Position numbers and translations under genes: made by a program. 64,000 nucleotides of DNA. It comes from an uncultured Luminiphilus sp. Lineage in GTDB: Bacteria > Pseudomonadota > Gammaproteobacteria > Pseudomonadales > Halieaceae. Every line of letters begins with the position of its first letter. The stretch's first letter is position 1. The stretch lies in assembly GCA_943840615.1 (NCBI GenBank), contig CALSVI010000009.1:124001-188000 (forward strand). The letters run 5' to 3'. Positions 9,941 to 20,393 of this stretch are shown in pieces. The notes beneath the pieces are model-generated. The model saw only the letters and a program-made list of their open reading frames with translations, was not told the origin of the DNA and did not search any database.

Positions 9941-10921
9941 TCAGAGGATGTAGACAAAAAGAAACAGAAACACCCACACGACGTCCACGAAATGCCAATA
10001 CCAGCTCGACGCCTCAAAGCCAAAGTGGTCAGTCGCGGTGAAGTGCTTGTTCTTCATGGACCGAATCAACTGAATCAGCAGCATTGTCATGCCCATTGCT
10101 ACGTGAAAACCGTGAAAGCCCGTCAGCATGAAAAAGGTGGAGCCATAAATGCCCGAATTGAGCGTCAAACCGAACAGCACATAGGCTTCATAATACTCCG
10201 CCGCCTGCAGGCCCAAGAAAATCAGGGCGAGGCCAACGGTAATCCCGAGCCAGCGATTAAACTTTTTGCGGTCGCCAGACAGAATGGCGGTGTGGGCGAC
10301 ATGCACGGTGGCACTCGATGACAGCAGGATAATCGTGTTCCACATAGGCAGCCACGCATACCAAGCGTGTGCGTCCGCCGGGGCCATAGATTTCTCTTGC
10401 GAGACAAAGGCCCCGTTATTGGCAATTACCTGCGCGTCTGCGCCACCGACAATCTCCTGCGGCGTTATGACCGGTGGCCACGCGAATTCGAATCCGGGCC
10501 ATAACAGTCCGTTCATCCGCCCGCCATCGCCCTCACCGGCCAACCAGGGGCCAGCAAACTGGCGCACATATAACAGCGTGCCGAAAAACACCGCAAAAAA
10601 CATGACTTCAGAGAAAATGAACCAGAACATTCCCAGTACATAACTTTGGTGCAGCTGGCTACTGTTCATGCCCGCAAGATTTTCCCTAATCGCAGTACGA
10701 AACCAGCTGGTAAGGGTGAAGATAAAAAACACCAGCCCGGTGGTCAGCACCCACACCGAAGCGCTGGATCGATCCGGATCGCCAAAAGTCATGTCGTTGA
10801 GCATGAGCGCCGCACCGAACACCGACAGCACCAGCCCAATGGTGGCCCTGACGGCAAGGCTTGAGGACTCGGGAACATAATATTTCTCGTGGCCGGCAGG
10901 AGCGGATGTTGTGCTGGACAT
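9941..10921 (-). CDS. coxC: Cytochrome c oxidase subunit III
   Basis: A 326-residue multi-helix membrane subunit of the aa3 oxidase. Recognisable segments are SYVLGMFWFIFSEVMFFAVF, AEYYEAYVLFGLTLNSGIYG, FFMLTGFHGFHVAMG and the C-terminal SSWYWHFVDVVWVFLF. It is longer than the classical subunit III (about 260) because of a loop insert around residues 120-175 (GEGDGGRMNG to SQEKSMAPAD), common in the ctaE genes of related proteobacteria. Last of the four core genes, 23 bp after ctaG and followed by a strong terminator. Confidence 0.96.
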   Translation of the reverse strand: MSSTTSAPAGHEKYYVPESSSLAVRATIGLVLSVFGAALMLNDMTFGDPDRSSASVWVLTTGLVFFIFTLTSWFRTAIRENLAGMNSSQLHQSYVLGMFWFIFSEVMFFAVFFGTLLYVRQFAGPWLAGEGDGGRMNGLLWPGFEFAWPPVITPQEIVGGADAQVIANNGAFVSQEKSMAPADAHAWYAWLPMWNTIILLSSSATVHVAHTAILSGDRKKFNRWLGITVGLALIFLGLQAAEYYEAYVLFGLTLNSGIYGSTFFMLTGFHGFHVAMGMTMLLIQLIRSMKNKHFTATDHFGFEASSWYWHFVDVVWVFLFLFVYIL

Positions 10922-10944
10922 AAGTGTCTCCTCGGGTGCGTCCT

Positions 10945-11511
10945 TTAGCGGACAGCAAGACCATCGGTCACCGTATCGGTGACATCAAATAACGTATAGG
11001 AAAGCGTGATCGTGTGAATATCTTTAGGCAGGTCCTGATCAACGATGAACTGCAGAGGCATGTCCACCCTGGCCCGGCCCACCAATGCCTGCTGGTCGAA
11101 ACAGAAGCATTCGGTTTTGTGAAAATACGCCGCCGCGCGACTGGGCGAGATACTGGGGATGGCCTGCGCCACCATCTCGGCGTCTGTCGGATTCATTGCC
11201 CGAAAGACAACGCCATTGGCAGCGCCTGGATGAACACGCATCATGCGCGCCTCAGCGGAAAACGACCAAGGCATGTCGTCATTGTTGATCGCGACAAACT
11301 GCACGGTGACCTCGCGACTCTCGTCAATCGACGTTGAAACCGCCGTATAAGCTTGGCTGGCTGTTTTGCCGTTAATGCCCAGCGCATCACACAGAACGTT
11401 GTAGAGCGGCACCATCACGACAAAAACAAAGGCAAACATCGCGACGGCTACCGCCACCAGCTTCAGGGCGGTATCGATAGCGGGGACGCGACTCAGACGC
11501 AGACTGCCCAT
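10945..11511 (-). CDS. ctaG: Cytochrome c oxidase assembly protein CtaG/Cox11
   Basis: A 188-residue periplasm-facing copper chaperone for the CuB site of CoxA. One transmembrane anchor (about 15-37, ending VPLYNVLCDALG) precedes an immunoglobulin-like domain with the copper motif ECFCF (Cys135, Cys137). The YNVLC and FHKTECFCF signatures are diagnostic. It sits between coxA and coxC in the usual order. Confidence 0.96.
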   Translation of the reverse strand: MGSLRLSRVPAIDTALKLVAVAVAMFAFVFVVMVPLYNVLCDALGINGKTASQAYTAVSTSIDESREVTVQFVAINNDDMPWSFSAEARMMRVHPGAANGVVFRAMNPTDAEMVAQAIPSISPSRAAAYFHKTECFCFDQQALVGRARVDMPLQFIVDQDLPKDIHTITLSYTLFDVTDTVTDGLAVR

Positions 11512-11537
11512 ATCAGACTCCCTAGCACTCCGACCCG

Positions 11538-13118
11538 TTAAATTGTGCCCGCGGGCTTGGGCACCTGCGGAGGCTCTTCAAAGGTGTGATAGGGCGCTGG
11601 CGTTGGCAGGGTCCACTCGAGCCCTTCTGCGCCGTCCCAAACTTTTTCATCGCTAACAGGCTTGCCCGCCACGATGGTCGCAATGACGTTATAAAGAAAC
11701 AGCAGCTGGGAGGCACCATAAATAAAGGCGCCAATCGAAGACATCATATTGAAGTCCGCAAACTGGAGCGCGTAGTCCGGAATGCGCCGGGGCATACCAG
11801 CCAGACCAACGAAGTGTTGCGGGAAGAAAGTAATGTTGAAACCGATAAACGAAATCCAGAAGTGGGTTTTGCCCATCGCCTCGTTGTACATCCGTCCGCA
11901 CCACTTGGGTAACCAGTAATAGACCGCGGCGGTCATGGAGAATACGGCTCCAGCCACCATCACGTAGTGAAAGTGCGCCACCACAAAATAAGTGTCGTGA
12001 TACTGAAAGTCTGCCGGTGCAATCGACAGCATCAGGCCGGTAAATCCACCCAGCGTGAAGAGGATCAGGAAACCAATGCAAAACAACATCGGCGTCTCGA
12101 AGCTGAGCGATCCGCGCCACATGGTCGTAATCCAGTTAAATACCTTCACGCCTGTCGGCACAGCGATGAGCATAGTGGCATACATAAAGAACAGCTCCCC
12201 CGCGACCGGCATACCCACGGTGTACATGTGATGCGCCCAGACGATAAAGGACAGAAAGGCAATAGAGGCTGTGGCGTACACCATCGAGGCGTAGCCAAAC
12301 AGAGGCTTTCTGGAGAACGCAGGAATGATCTGAGACACCACACCAAAGGCAGGCAGAATAATGATGTAAACCTCGGGGTGACCAAAGAACCAGAAGATAT
12401 GCTGGAACAGCACGGGGTCGCCGCCACCGGCCGCCGAAAAGAAACTGGTGCCGAAATGAATGTCCATTAGCATCATGGTCACTGCACCCGCCAGAACAGG
12501 CATGACGGCGACCAGCAAAAAGGCAGTGATTAACCAGGTCCAGACGAACAGGGGCATCTTCATGTAAGTCATGCCCGGCGCTCGCATATTCATCACGGTG
12601 GCAATGATATTGATAGAGCCCATGATGGACGACACGCCCAAAATGTGGATGGCGAAAATAAAGAAGGTCACCGATGGCGGCGCATACGTTGTTGATAGCG
12701 GCGCATAGAAGGTCCAGCCAAAAGCCGGCGCCCCGCCTTCCATGAACAGCGTTGACGCCAGCATCAGAAAAGCGGGCGGCAAGATCCAAAAACTCCAGTT
12801 GTTCATGCGCGGCAACGCCATGTCCGGCGCACCAATCATCATCGGGATCAGCCAATTAGCCAGCCCCACGAAGGACGGCATGATGGCACCAAATACCATC
12901 ACCAACCCGTGCAAGGTTGTCATCTGATTAAAAAATGCCGGCTCAACAAGCTGCATACCCGGCTGAAACAATTCTGCGCGAATAACCATCGCGAAGAAGC
13001 CGCCGAGCAGAAACATGGCGAAGGAGAACCACAGGTACATCGTGCCAATGTCCTTGTGATTGGTCGTAAAAAGCCAGCGCGTGATGCCCGCGGCGGGTCC
13101 GTGATGATGATCACCCAT
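11538..13118 (-). CDS. coxA: Cytochrome c oxidase subunit I (aa3, type A1)
   Basis: The 526-residue catalytic subunit reducing O2 to water and pumping protons. Ligands are visible: haem a His70 (TTLHGLVMVFG) and His384, haem a3 His382 (VVAHFHYVMV), CuB His247 with the cross-linked Tyr251 in GHPEVY, and His296-His297 (AHHMYTVG). Glu249 of HPEVY is the D-channel glutamate that marks type A1 oxidases. About 12 transmembrane helices are expected. Between coxB (13-bp gap) and ctaG on the same strand. Confidence 0.98.
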   Translation of the reverse strand: MGDHHHGPAAGITRWLFTTNHKDIGTMYLWFSFAMFLLGGFFAMVIRAELFQPGMQLVEPAFFNQMTTLHGLVMVFGAIMPSFVGLANWLIPMMIGAPDMALPRMNNWSFWILPPAFLMLASTLFMEGGAPAFGWTFYAPLSTTYAPPSVTFFIFAIHILGVSSIMGSINIIATVMNMRAPGMTYMKMPLFVWTWLITAFLLVAVMPVLAGAVTMMLMDIHFGTSFFSAAGGGDPVLFQHIFWFFGHPEVYIIILPAFGVVSQIIPAFSRKPLFGYASMVYATASIAFLSFIVWAHHMYTVGMPVAGELFFMYATMLIAVPTGVKVFNWITTMWRGSLSFETPMLFCIGFLILFTLGGFTGLMLSIAPADFQYHDTYFVVAHFHYVMVAGAVFSMTAAVYYWLPKWCGRMYNEAMGKTHFWISFIGFNITFFPQHFVGLAGMPRRIPDYALQFADFNMMSSIGAFIYGASQLLFLYNVIATIVAGKPVSDEKVWDGAEGLEWTLPTPAPYHTFEEPPQVPKPAGTI

Positions 13119-13131
13119 CGTATGCTCTCCC

Positions 13132-14244
13132 TTAACCGTTCTTCATGCCGGTGACGTCACCGGGCTGGACGACATCGCCCGTATTATTGCCAAACGCATT
13201 GCGCTGGTAGGTCAATACCGCCGCCATTTCAACGTCGTTAAGCTGACTGCCAAATGCCTGCATAGCGGTGCCCGACACGCCCTTGGCAACGACCGCCATG
13301 TGCTCGGACAACGCTCCCAGGACCAACGAACTGCCGGCGATTGCATTGCCGATCCCGCCCTCGCCCTGCGCGCCATGGCAAGCGAGGCAGGCGCTGTCAT
13401 AGACCGCCTTGCCCTGATCCATCAGCTCATCAACCGGTAGTGTCTGCATAGCCAGTGCTGTCTGGGCTACGGCTGCACCGCGCTTGGCTACCATCCAGGC
13501 GTCGAATTCATCGCGAGAAACCGCGTGCACCACAACCGGCATAAATCCGTGATAAGCACCGCAAAGCTCCGTGCATTGGCCACGATAAATGCCTTCCTCC
13601 GGTATACGAGTCCATGCCTCGTTAATAAAGCCCGGAATAGCATCGCGCTTGACGGCAATTTCCGGGACCCACCAAGAGTGAATCACGTCATTCGCCGTAA
13701 TCAGAAACCGGACTTTGGTATTAGTCGGAATGACCAGTGGCTCATCCACTTCGAGGAGATAGTGCTCACCCTTTTGTTCGGTGTTATAGATCTCTTCCTG
13801 CGGAGTCGCCAGGTTGGAGAAAAAGGCGACGGGCTCCCCTGAGGCTTCGAGGTACTCGTACCTCCACTTCCATTGGTAACCGGTGATCAGCACATCCAAC
13901 TCAGCTTCGTCGTTGTCATACACCTCTAATAGGGTCGATGTCGCCGGCACTGCCATGGCAATGAGGATCAGGAAGGGGACAACCGTCCACGCCACTTCGA
14001 CCTTCGTGCTCTCGTGGAATTGTGAAGCCTGATGACCTTTAGACTTTCTGTGCGCATAAATGGAGTAAAACATCACCGCGAACACGGCGACGCCTATTAC
14101 CACGCAAATCCACATGATCAACATGTGGAGCTCAAAAATGTCAGCCCCGATCTCTGTCACACCCGGTGACATGTTGACCTGGTTCTGGGCCGCAACGAGG
14201 GGCGCCAATAGTGTCAAAGCCGCTCCTGAGAATAATCTCCTCAT
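13132..14244 (-). CDS. coxB: Cytochrome c oxidase subunit II with fused cytochrome c domain
   Basis: A 370-residue subunit II carrying CuA and accepting electrons from cytochrome c. It has a signal peptide (about 1-20), two transmembrane helices (about 40-62 and 85-105), and a CuA cupredoxin domain with His189, Cys224, Glu226, Cys228, His232 and Met235 (CTELCGAYHGFM). An added C-terminal class I cytochrome c domain carries CLACH (Cys286, Cys289, His290). The fusion defines a caa3-like oxidase, so electrons may enter through the tethered haem. First gene of the leftward oxidase operon. Confidence 0.96.
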   Translation of the reverse strand: MRRLFSGAALTLLAPLVAAQNQVNMSPGVTEIGADIFELHMLIMWICVVIGVAVFAVMFYSIYAHRKSKGHQASQFHESTKVEVAWTVVPFLILIAMAVPATSTLLEVYDNDEAELDVLITGYQWKWRYEYLEASGEPVAFFSNLATPQEEIYNTEQKGEHYLLEVDEPLVIPTNTKVRFLITANDVIHSWWVPEIAVKRDAIPGFINEAWTRIPEEGIYRGQCTELCGAYHGFMPVVVHAVSRDEFDAWMVAKRGAAVAQTALAMQTLPVDELMDQGKAVYDSACLACHGAQGEGGIGNAIAGSSLVLGALSEHMAVVAKGVSGTAMQAFGSQLNDVEMAAVLTYQRNAFGNNTGDVVQPGDVTGMKNG

Positions 14245-14313
14245 CGCGCGCGTACTCCATATGGTTGTGTGGCACTGAGCCCCGAGCCACTGAGGGGGTC
14301 AAAAAGCGCCGGG

Positions 14314-14342
14314 ATTATAGCGAATTTGCTGAAAATAACATG
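14314..14342 (-). promoter_or_regulatory. Candidate promoter of the cox operon
   Basis: On the minus strand a perfect TATAAT (plus 14314-14319) lies 70 bp upstream of the coxB start. The -35 match is weak (CATGTT at 17-bp spacing), which could mean an activator is needed. Only the -10 hexamer is convincing. Confidence 0.45.
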
Positions 14343-14457
14343 GGCAAAGGGTCACGCCCTATGAGCGAGCCGTATGGTCGGCGGACCGGGATATGAATGC
14401 TAATGCTTTTTATTAATTCCCCGCATAATTTTAGGTTATGTAGGGCAGTGCCGACGC

Positions 14458-14703
14458 CTAGTCCTCCAGCAAGCGGACCGCTTCTGCTTCGGTCTCGACG
14501 CGCCGCGCCGCCGCGCGGGTGACGCGGGTTGGCGGCACGCTGACGCCAGGGTCAGGGCGGGCCTCTACAAAGCCGCACGCAATGCAGCGGCGCTCATCAG
14601 CGCCGGCGTCGATCACCATACGATCCTCTGCCCTACAGCTGGGGCAGACTGCACCGGCTACAAACCGCGGCCGCTGATTGGGTTCAGGGGAAGAATCCGA
14701 CAT
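14458..14703 (-). CDS. YheV-family zinc ribbon protein
   Basis: An 81-residue protein with two CxxC knuckles (Cys20/Cys23 in VCPSC and Cys40/Cys43 in RCIAC) preceded by RFVAGAVCP, the signature of the YheV family of small putative zinc ribbons. Function unknown. I chose the ATG at 14703 because GGAAGG is 5 nt upstream; the frame is open for 27 further codons. The C-terminal tail after the ribbon is longer than in E. coli YheV (66 residues). It is divergent from the yrdA gene. Confidence 0.8.
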   Translation of the reverse strand: MSDSSPEPNQRPRFVAGAVCPSCRAEDRMVIDAGADERRCIACGFVEARPDPGVSVPPTRVTRAAARRVETEAEAVRLLED

Positions 14704-14821
14704 ACTCGCCTTCCGGCTACTCCGTTCAGACAGTGTAGCAAGGTCTCGGGCGGGCAACGTCAAGACAGCACCTGGCATCAGCACCGCGGGACCACAGCAA
14801 GGTCCGATCAGGAGAAGAACT

Positions 14822-15385
14822 GTGAGTCATATCAACTTCAGGGGTGAGGCCAACATTCGCGAAGGTCTCGGCATCACCCCCACACTGGGCAAGGCGGTGA
14901 TGATCGACCCCACGGCAGTCGTGATGGGGGATGTATGCCTCGGTGATGACGTCAGCGTATGGCCCCACGCCGCAATGCGTGGTGACGTACAGATTATTCG
15001 CATCGGTGCGCGCACCAACATTCAGGACGGCACGGTACTGCACGTCACCCATGACGGGCCTTACAATCCCGCGGGCTTCCCCCTGCACATCGGCGAGGAT
15101 GTCACAGTCGGTCACCGCGCGCTGCTACATGGCTGCACCGTAGGCAACCGCGTTTTGGTGGGTATGGGGGCAATTATCATGGACGCCGTTGTCGTTGAGG
15201 ACGATGTGATGATTGCCGCGGGGGCACTCGTCACGCCGGGAAAAAAGCTTCGCAGTGGTTATCTTTATGCTGGCAGCCCTGCCCGAGAAGTGCGCGCGCT
15301 CACCGAAGACGAAATTCGTTTTTTACCCTACAGTGCTGCGGGCTATACCTCGCTGAAGCAGCGATACCTCGACAATAGCGCTTAG
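14822..15385 (+). CDS. Gamma-carbonic anhydrase-like hexapeptide protein (YrdA/PaaY family)
   Basis: A 187-residue left-handed beta-helix protein built from hexapeptide repeats (for example VMGDVCLGDDVSVWPHAAMR). The trimer-interface zinc ligands of the gamma class are present as likely His74, His98 and His103 (HVTHD ... VGHRALLHG). Whether it hydrates CO2 is uncertain; many YrdA proteins have no proven activity. I chose the GTG at 14822 because AGGAG stands 8 nt upstream. It overlaps convergent aroE by 4 bp. Confidence 0.88.
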   Translation: MSHINFRGEANIREGLGITPTLGKAVMIDPTAVVMGDVCLGDDVSVWPHAAMRGDVQIIRIGARTNIQDGTVLHVTHDGPYNPAGFPLHIGEDVTVGHRALLHGCTVGNRVLVGMGAIIMDAVVVEDDVMIAAGALVTPGKKLRSGYLYAGSPAREVRALTEDEIRFLPYSAAGYTSLKQRYLDNSA

Positions 15386-16239
15386 CGTATCGCCTGCGAG
15401 CGCTCCCTGAGCGCCAACATGACGGGCTGTGTCTCGGGGTAATCACCCAACCACAAGCAGAAGCTTTCGGCCGCCTGTTCAACCAGCATGCCCAGCCCAT
15501 CTCTCACATTAGCGGCGCCTTGCTCGGTGGCCCAAAACATAAAGGGCGTAGGCCCCTGGCCATACGCCATGTCGTAACAGCAGCAGCCCTCTGCCAAGAT
15601 GACTCCGGCGGGCAACGCCGGCATCTCGTTCGAAAGCCCGGTGCTGGTGCCATTAACAATCACATCCCAGGGCATCGCGAGCGCCAGCTCGTAACCCCCT
15701 CCCAACACCGGGGTTGACCGATTTATCCACTCTGAAGCCAGCGCTTCAGCACGTGCCGACGTGCGATTGGCCACAACGATACGCTCGGGCGCAGCCTGCA
15801 GCAGAGACGGGATCACCCCCTTTACCGCTCCCCCTGCACCGAGCACCAGCACTCGCGCACCATTGAGTGACCAGCTCGCATTATCGGTCATGTCTACCAC
15901 CATGCCCTTGCCATCTGTGTTGTCGGCAAGAATCTGTCCGGCCGCATTTTGAGTCAGAAAGTTGGCGGCGCCAGCTGCCCGCGCTCTGTCCGACACCTCG
16001 TCGGCCAGCGTATAGGCGCGCGTTTTGAAGGGCAGGGTCACATTGAGCCCTCGTCCACCGTGCTGAAAAAAAGCTGTCACCCACGTCTCAAATGTCTCTA
16101 AGCCGACAAGCTCTGCCCGATAATCGATTTGGCGCCCACTCTGTTGAGCAAAAGCAGAGTGGATCTCGGGCGATAGGCTGTGTTGAATGGGATTACCCAC
16201 GACCGCAAAGCGACCCGGAATCAGGTGGTCGGATGTCAT
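15382..16239 (-). CDS. aroE: Shikimate dehydrogenase (NADP+)
   Basis: A 285-residue enzyme that reduces 3-dehydroshikimate to shikimate in aromatic amino acid synthesis. Substrate-binding motif GNPIQHSLSPEIH is near residue 15, NVTLPFK carries the catalytic Lys, NTDGKG is intact, and the Rossmann motif GAGGAVKG marks the NADP domain. The position next to hemF, tsaC and dprA is conserved in pseudomonads. No clear Shine-Dalgarno is seen before the ATG. Confidence 0.96.
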   Translation of the reverse strand: MTSDHLIPGRFAVVGNPIQHSLSPEIHSAFAQQSGRQIDYRAELVGLETFETWVTAFFQHGGRGLNVTLPFKTRAYTLADEVSDRARAAGAANFLTQNAAGQILADNTDGKGMVVDMTDNASWSLNGARVLVLGAGGAVKGVIPSLLQAAPERIVVANRTSARAEALASEWINRSTPVLGGGYELALAMPWDVIVNGTSTGLSNEMPALPAGVILAEGCCCYDMAYGQGPTPFMFWATEQGAANVRDGLGMLVEQAAESFCLWLGDYPETQPVMLALRERSQAIR

Positions 16240-16294
16240 TGGATCGGATCGGCAAAGCCGCCGGGCAAAACTAACCTTAGCGATGATGAACGCA

Positions 16295-17242
<948 letters not shown>

Positions 17243-17821
17243 TTATCCGCGGACAACCGTTCCATCCCCCGCTCGGCGTATTGTTGATGGTTTGCCCGCC
17301 GGGTCAATAGCCGCCGGCAACGCCGGCAACGCTGCACCGAAATAACGCCGCAGCTCCCACATAGTGTGAGGGGGTGGCAAGCCGGCGGGATTTGCGCTCG
17401 TCGACACCAGTGCCCCCCCAAATGCGTCACACAACGCAGACAATGCGGGCGCGGAAGTGACGCGAATGGCCACCTCAGTGCTATTGCCCGTAACCCACGG
17501 TGGATAACATCCTCGATGCGGCACCAGCCAAGTATGGGGGCCGGGCCACGAGGCAAGCATCTCATCCTGCTGATCGAGGGGTAAGCCTTGCAGAACCTCA
17601 TCAAAAGCCTCGCTGCTCGCAGCGGCCAAAATCAAACCCTTGCTGATCGAACGCTGTTTCATAGCCAGCAAATTCCGCACCGCCGCCTCGTCAAAGGGAT
17701 TACAACTCAAGCCCCAAACGCCCTCAGCCGGACAGGCCACCACGTCCCCCGCTGCCAGCATGGAACCCAGATACGGTACTCGCCAGCGGGCGTGAAGTGT
17801 GGGTGCAGGGGCTGATGTCAT
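17243..17821 (-). CDS. tsaC: Threonylcarbamoyl-AMP synthase TsaC (YrdC/Sua5 family)
   Basis: A 192-residue enzyme making threonylcarbamoyl-AMP from threonine, bicarbonate and ATP for the tRNA t6A modification. YrdC motifs are visible: GDVVACPAEGVWGLSCNPF, the KQRSISKGLIL nucleotide-binding stretch, and GALVSTSANPAGLPP. I chose the ATG at 17821 from the family N-terminus; the frame is open to 17896 with no better ribosome site. Lies between hemF and dprA as in other gammaproteobacteria. Confidence 0.92.
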   Translation of the reverse strand: MTSAPAPTLHARWRVPYLGSMLAAGDVVACPAEGVWGLSCNPFDEAAVRNLLAMKQRSISKGLILAAASSEAFDEVLQGLPLDQQDEMLASWPGPHTWLVPHRGCYPPWVTGNSTEVAIRVTSAPALSALCDAFGGALVSTSANPAGLPPPHTMWELRRYFGAALPALPAAIDPAGKPSTIRRAGDGTVVRG

Positions 17822-17928
17822 GTCAAGGTGATGTGGCGAACGGATAATTACCTTACCCCAGACTCGGGCCCGGTAGCCAATGCCGGCGCGGCGCAAGCGG
17901 TTGATTCCAGTCCTGCCAACGCGATGGG

Positions 17929-19050
17929 TCAGATCATCGCGCTATACCCACCGGGCGCCCTCTGAATTCGCGCCGCGATCTCCAGTGCTGATAGGCAAGC
18001 GAGACAGTGATCAAGATCCCACTCGAGCTGCAGGGCGAGCACCTCCGCGCTGTGAGTGCCGCTCCCCAGTAGCGACAGTAACGCCCTCTGATCTGGACTC
18101 AACTTGCCCTTGTCCCGGCGCTCGACTGGCATCGGCTCAGAGGGCAAGGAGGCCGCTCCTTCGGGCGCAGGCGCAACGCCCAGGTGTGCGCACATCGCCT
18201 CGGTCGATTGAACCAGTAGCGCACCATCCTCAAGAAGATATCGACAACCTGCTCCCTCGCGGTGATAAATCGACCAGGGCAATACCATGACATCTCGACC
18301 CTGATCCGCGGCGGCCGATGCGGTCAGCAACGTGCCACTCGGACGCCCTCCCTCAACCACGAGTGTCGACATGCTAAAACCTGACAAGGTCCGATTGCGT
18401 CGATGAAAGTGATGTTTTCGAGGCGGAGTGCCCAAGGGGAATTCGCTGACCAGTGCACCACCCCTCGCGACCCGCTCCGCCAGATGCTGGTGGCGGGCTG
18501 GGTAGATCCGATCGAGCCCGGATGGCAGCACGGCGATCGTACAGCCTCCAGCAGTCAATGCCGCATCATGGGCAATACCATCGACCCCCAAGGCCAGACC
18601 GCTGACCACGCTCAGGCCGGACCTGGCGGCCGCCGCGGCGAATTCATTGGCCGCGCGCCGACCTTCGACAGAGGGTTTTCGCGTGCCGACAATGGATACT
18701 GTGCGGGCCGTCAGGTGCCGCAGCGCGCCCCGAAAAAACAAGAAAGGCGGCCGATCGCTGCACTGTGCCAGCAGCGGCGGATACTCTGGGTCACGCGTAG
18801 TCACTACAGACAACCCCGGACCTGAAAGAAGCCTCTCCGGGAAGTCAGCGGGGGGCGGATGGTCCAGCGCACGCTGCAAAGGCTCAAGCCTCAAGGCAAG
18901 CGCGGCATCTCCTGCACAACTCAGCACGCCCTCCGGCGTAGCGCACCGCTGCAGTACCTGATCGAGCCAACGGGCACCCGCCTCAACACTTCGAGTCAGC
19001 GTCAGCCAGCGCGCGTCTGCATCACTATCGATTCCAAATTGATGTGCCAT
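17929..19050 (-). CDS. dprA: DNA-processing protein DprA (Smf)
   Basis: A 373-residue ssDNA-binding, RecA-loading protein of natural transformation. It has an N-terminal SAM-like region (about 1-75), a Rossmann DprA core (about 95-290) with SIVGTRKPSVEGRR, VSGLALGVDGIAHDAAL, GLDRIYPARH, FHRRNRTLSGFS and SGTLLTASAAADQGRDVM, and a C-terminal winged-helix DML1-like domain (about 305-370). Length and motifs are complete. Presence of dprA does not alone show competence. Confidence 0.95.
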   Translation of the reverse strand: MAHQFGIDSDADARWLTLTRSVEAGARWLDQVLQRCATPEGVLSCAGDAALALRLEPLQRALDHPPPADFPERLLSGPGLSVVTTRDPEYPPLLAQCSDRPPFLFFRGALRHLTARTVSIVGTRKPSVEGRRAANEFAAAAARSGLSVVSGLALGVDGIAHDAALTAGGCTIAVLPSGLDRIYPARHQHLAERVARGGALVSEFPLGTPPRKHHFHRRNRTLSGFSMSTLVVEGGRPSGTLLTASAAADQGRDVMVLPWSIYHREGAGCRYLLEDGALLVQSTEAMCAHLGVAPAPEGAASLPSEPMPVERRDKGKLSPDQRALLSLLGSGTHSAEVLALQLEWDLDHCLACLSALEIAARIQRAPGGYSAMI

Positions 19051-19127
19051 TGCTCTTCCTTGAGCCGAGTCGTCATGATGCAGCGCTCACGCATGACGCA
19101 GCGGAGCATTGCCGTGTGGTCTTTGCC

Positions 19128-20213
19128 TCAGGGGTTACGCAGCTTGTCGCCGACCGCCAAGGGGCGCGTCGCCTCCAGCACCAGGCCGAAACTAGCGCGC
19201 TCGTAAACCGAAAACACCATCAGCACACCTGCCTGTGTGTCAGGCAAACGCACCTGCTTTCCGGTCACAACGTCCTGAACACGCTCACCGACATGATCGA
19301 TTGCCAGCACATCGCCCACCCGCAGCGACTCGCGCGCACCGCGATTAATCACCACAATATCCAGCGCCCCTATTTGGGTCACGCCGCCGGCCACTGCGAT
19401 CATGTAAGCACCCTCAATGGTGGTCTCGGGAGCTTGCGGTTGATAGGTCGATTCAACCGCTGATTCGGTCACGGGCAGCAGGCGATCGCCAATGCGGATT
19501 TCCTCACGCATCTCGGCTACGGTCAGCGCCACCACGCCCTCTTCAGAAGGCGAATTCTGTAACCTCGCCTCACCCACATCCGTGACAAAAATACCAAGCC
19601 CTTCGCCGCTGATTGGGTCCTTCAGTTTTTCGGCACGGCGAACCAACCTGAAGCTCCGCGCCGTTTGCCAAACGCCCTTGCCATAAACGGTGTCCCCCAC
19701 CCCGCTGATCAGCCGCCCCGCCTCGCCCGCTATGATGTAGGGTGCCCGATCCAGTTCAATCACCTCAGCCACCCGGTGCTGGCGCAAAAAAGGGCCGATT
19801 TGTTGGCGCGAGATTGCAGGAATCGCCAGATCTAGGGGACTCGCACGCATGCTGGGTGAAAGCTTGATATCTCCTTGGTCTAGGCGAATCAATCTCGGCT
19901 CGCCTGCCTCCCACCGCAAACTCAGGGTGTCTCCAGGGTAGATGAGATGAGGGTTATCGACCTGCGGATTACCCGCCCATAGCGCCCGCCATCGCCAAGG
20001 ATCTCGCAGAAACAGCGTTGAAATATCCCACAGGGTATCGCCAGCTTGAACCGTGTAGGTCAAAGGGACATCGGGATTCAGGGTGAGCGGCTCCTCGGGT
20101 TGCGCACCTAACCACCCCGAAGTCATCAGAAGGAGCAATGCCCACAAGCCCACAGGCCTGACTGAGCCGGCCCAACGACTGCCGACTCTGTCGCCGTTAC
20201 GATTGATGCACAT
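19128..20213 (-). CDS. LysM-domain secreted peptidoglycan-binding protein
   Basis: A 361-residue exported protein. A signal peptide (about 18-38, ending WLGAQ) is followed by one LysM domain (about 51-100: [33 protein letters not shown]), then about 260 residues with beta-rich repeats ([37 protein letters not shown]) that I cannot assign. Homologues of this architecture regularly sit between dprA and def in gammaproteobacteria; function unknown beyond presumed cell-wall association. I chose the ATG at 20213 because AAAGGAA lies 5 nt upstream. Confidence 0.88.
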   Translation of the reverse strand: MCINRNGDRVGSRWAGSVRPVGLWALLLLMTSGWLGAQPEEPLTLNPDVPLTYTVQAGDTLWDISTLFLRDPWRWRALWAGNPQVDNPHLIYPGDTLSLRWEAGEPRLIRLDQGDIKLSPSMRASPLDLAIPAISRQQIGPFLRQHRVAEVIELDRAPYIIAGEAGRLISGVGDTVYGKGVWQTARSFRLVRRAEKLKDPISGEGLGIFVTDVGEARLQNSPSEEGVVALTVAEMREEIRIGDRLLPVTESAVESTYQPQAPETTIEGAYMIAVAGGVTQIGALDIVVINRGARESLRVGDVLAIDHVGERVQDVVTGKQVRLPDTQAGVLMVFSVYERASFGLVLEATRPLAVGDKLRNP

Positions 20214-20273
20214 CGCAATTCCTTTGCTCGCTCTCACAGCATTCGCTCCATTGTTTGCTGCCCGCTCCATGTG

Positions 20274-20302
20274 CCTGCAGATCCATGGCATCGCGGTATA
20301 AT
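20274..20302 (+). promoter_or_regulatory. Candidate promoter of def-fmt-rsmB-trkAH
   Basis: A perfect TATAAT at 20297-20302 lies 92 bp upstream of def, in the region divergent to the LysM gene. The -35 region (CCTGCA at 17-bp spacing) is a poor match, so only the -10 is well supported. Confidence 0.5.
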
Positions 20303-20393
20303 CTCAGTGTGCGGGGGTGATTTGGGCAGAGCAAGACCAAATCCGAACATTTTGCCCGCCCCGACACCCGCTCGGCATTGGAACCCTAAGCCC

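Noticed and set aside
10900-13120. Several long plus- and alternate-frame ORFs across coxA, ctaG and coxC
   Set aside because: They are shadows of the high-GC minus-strand cox genes and show no membrane or family patterns of their own.
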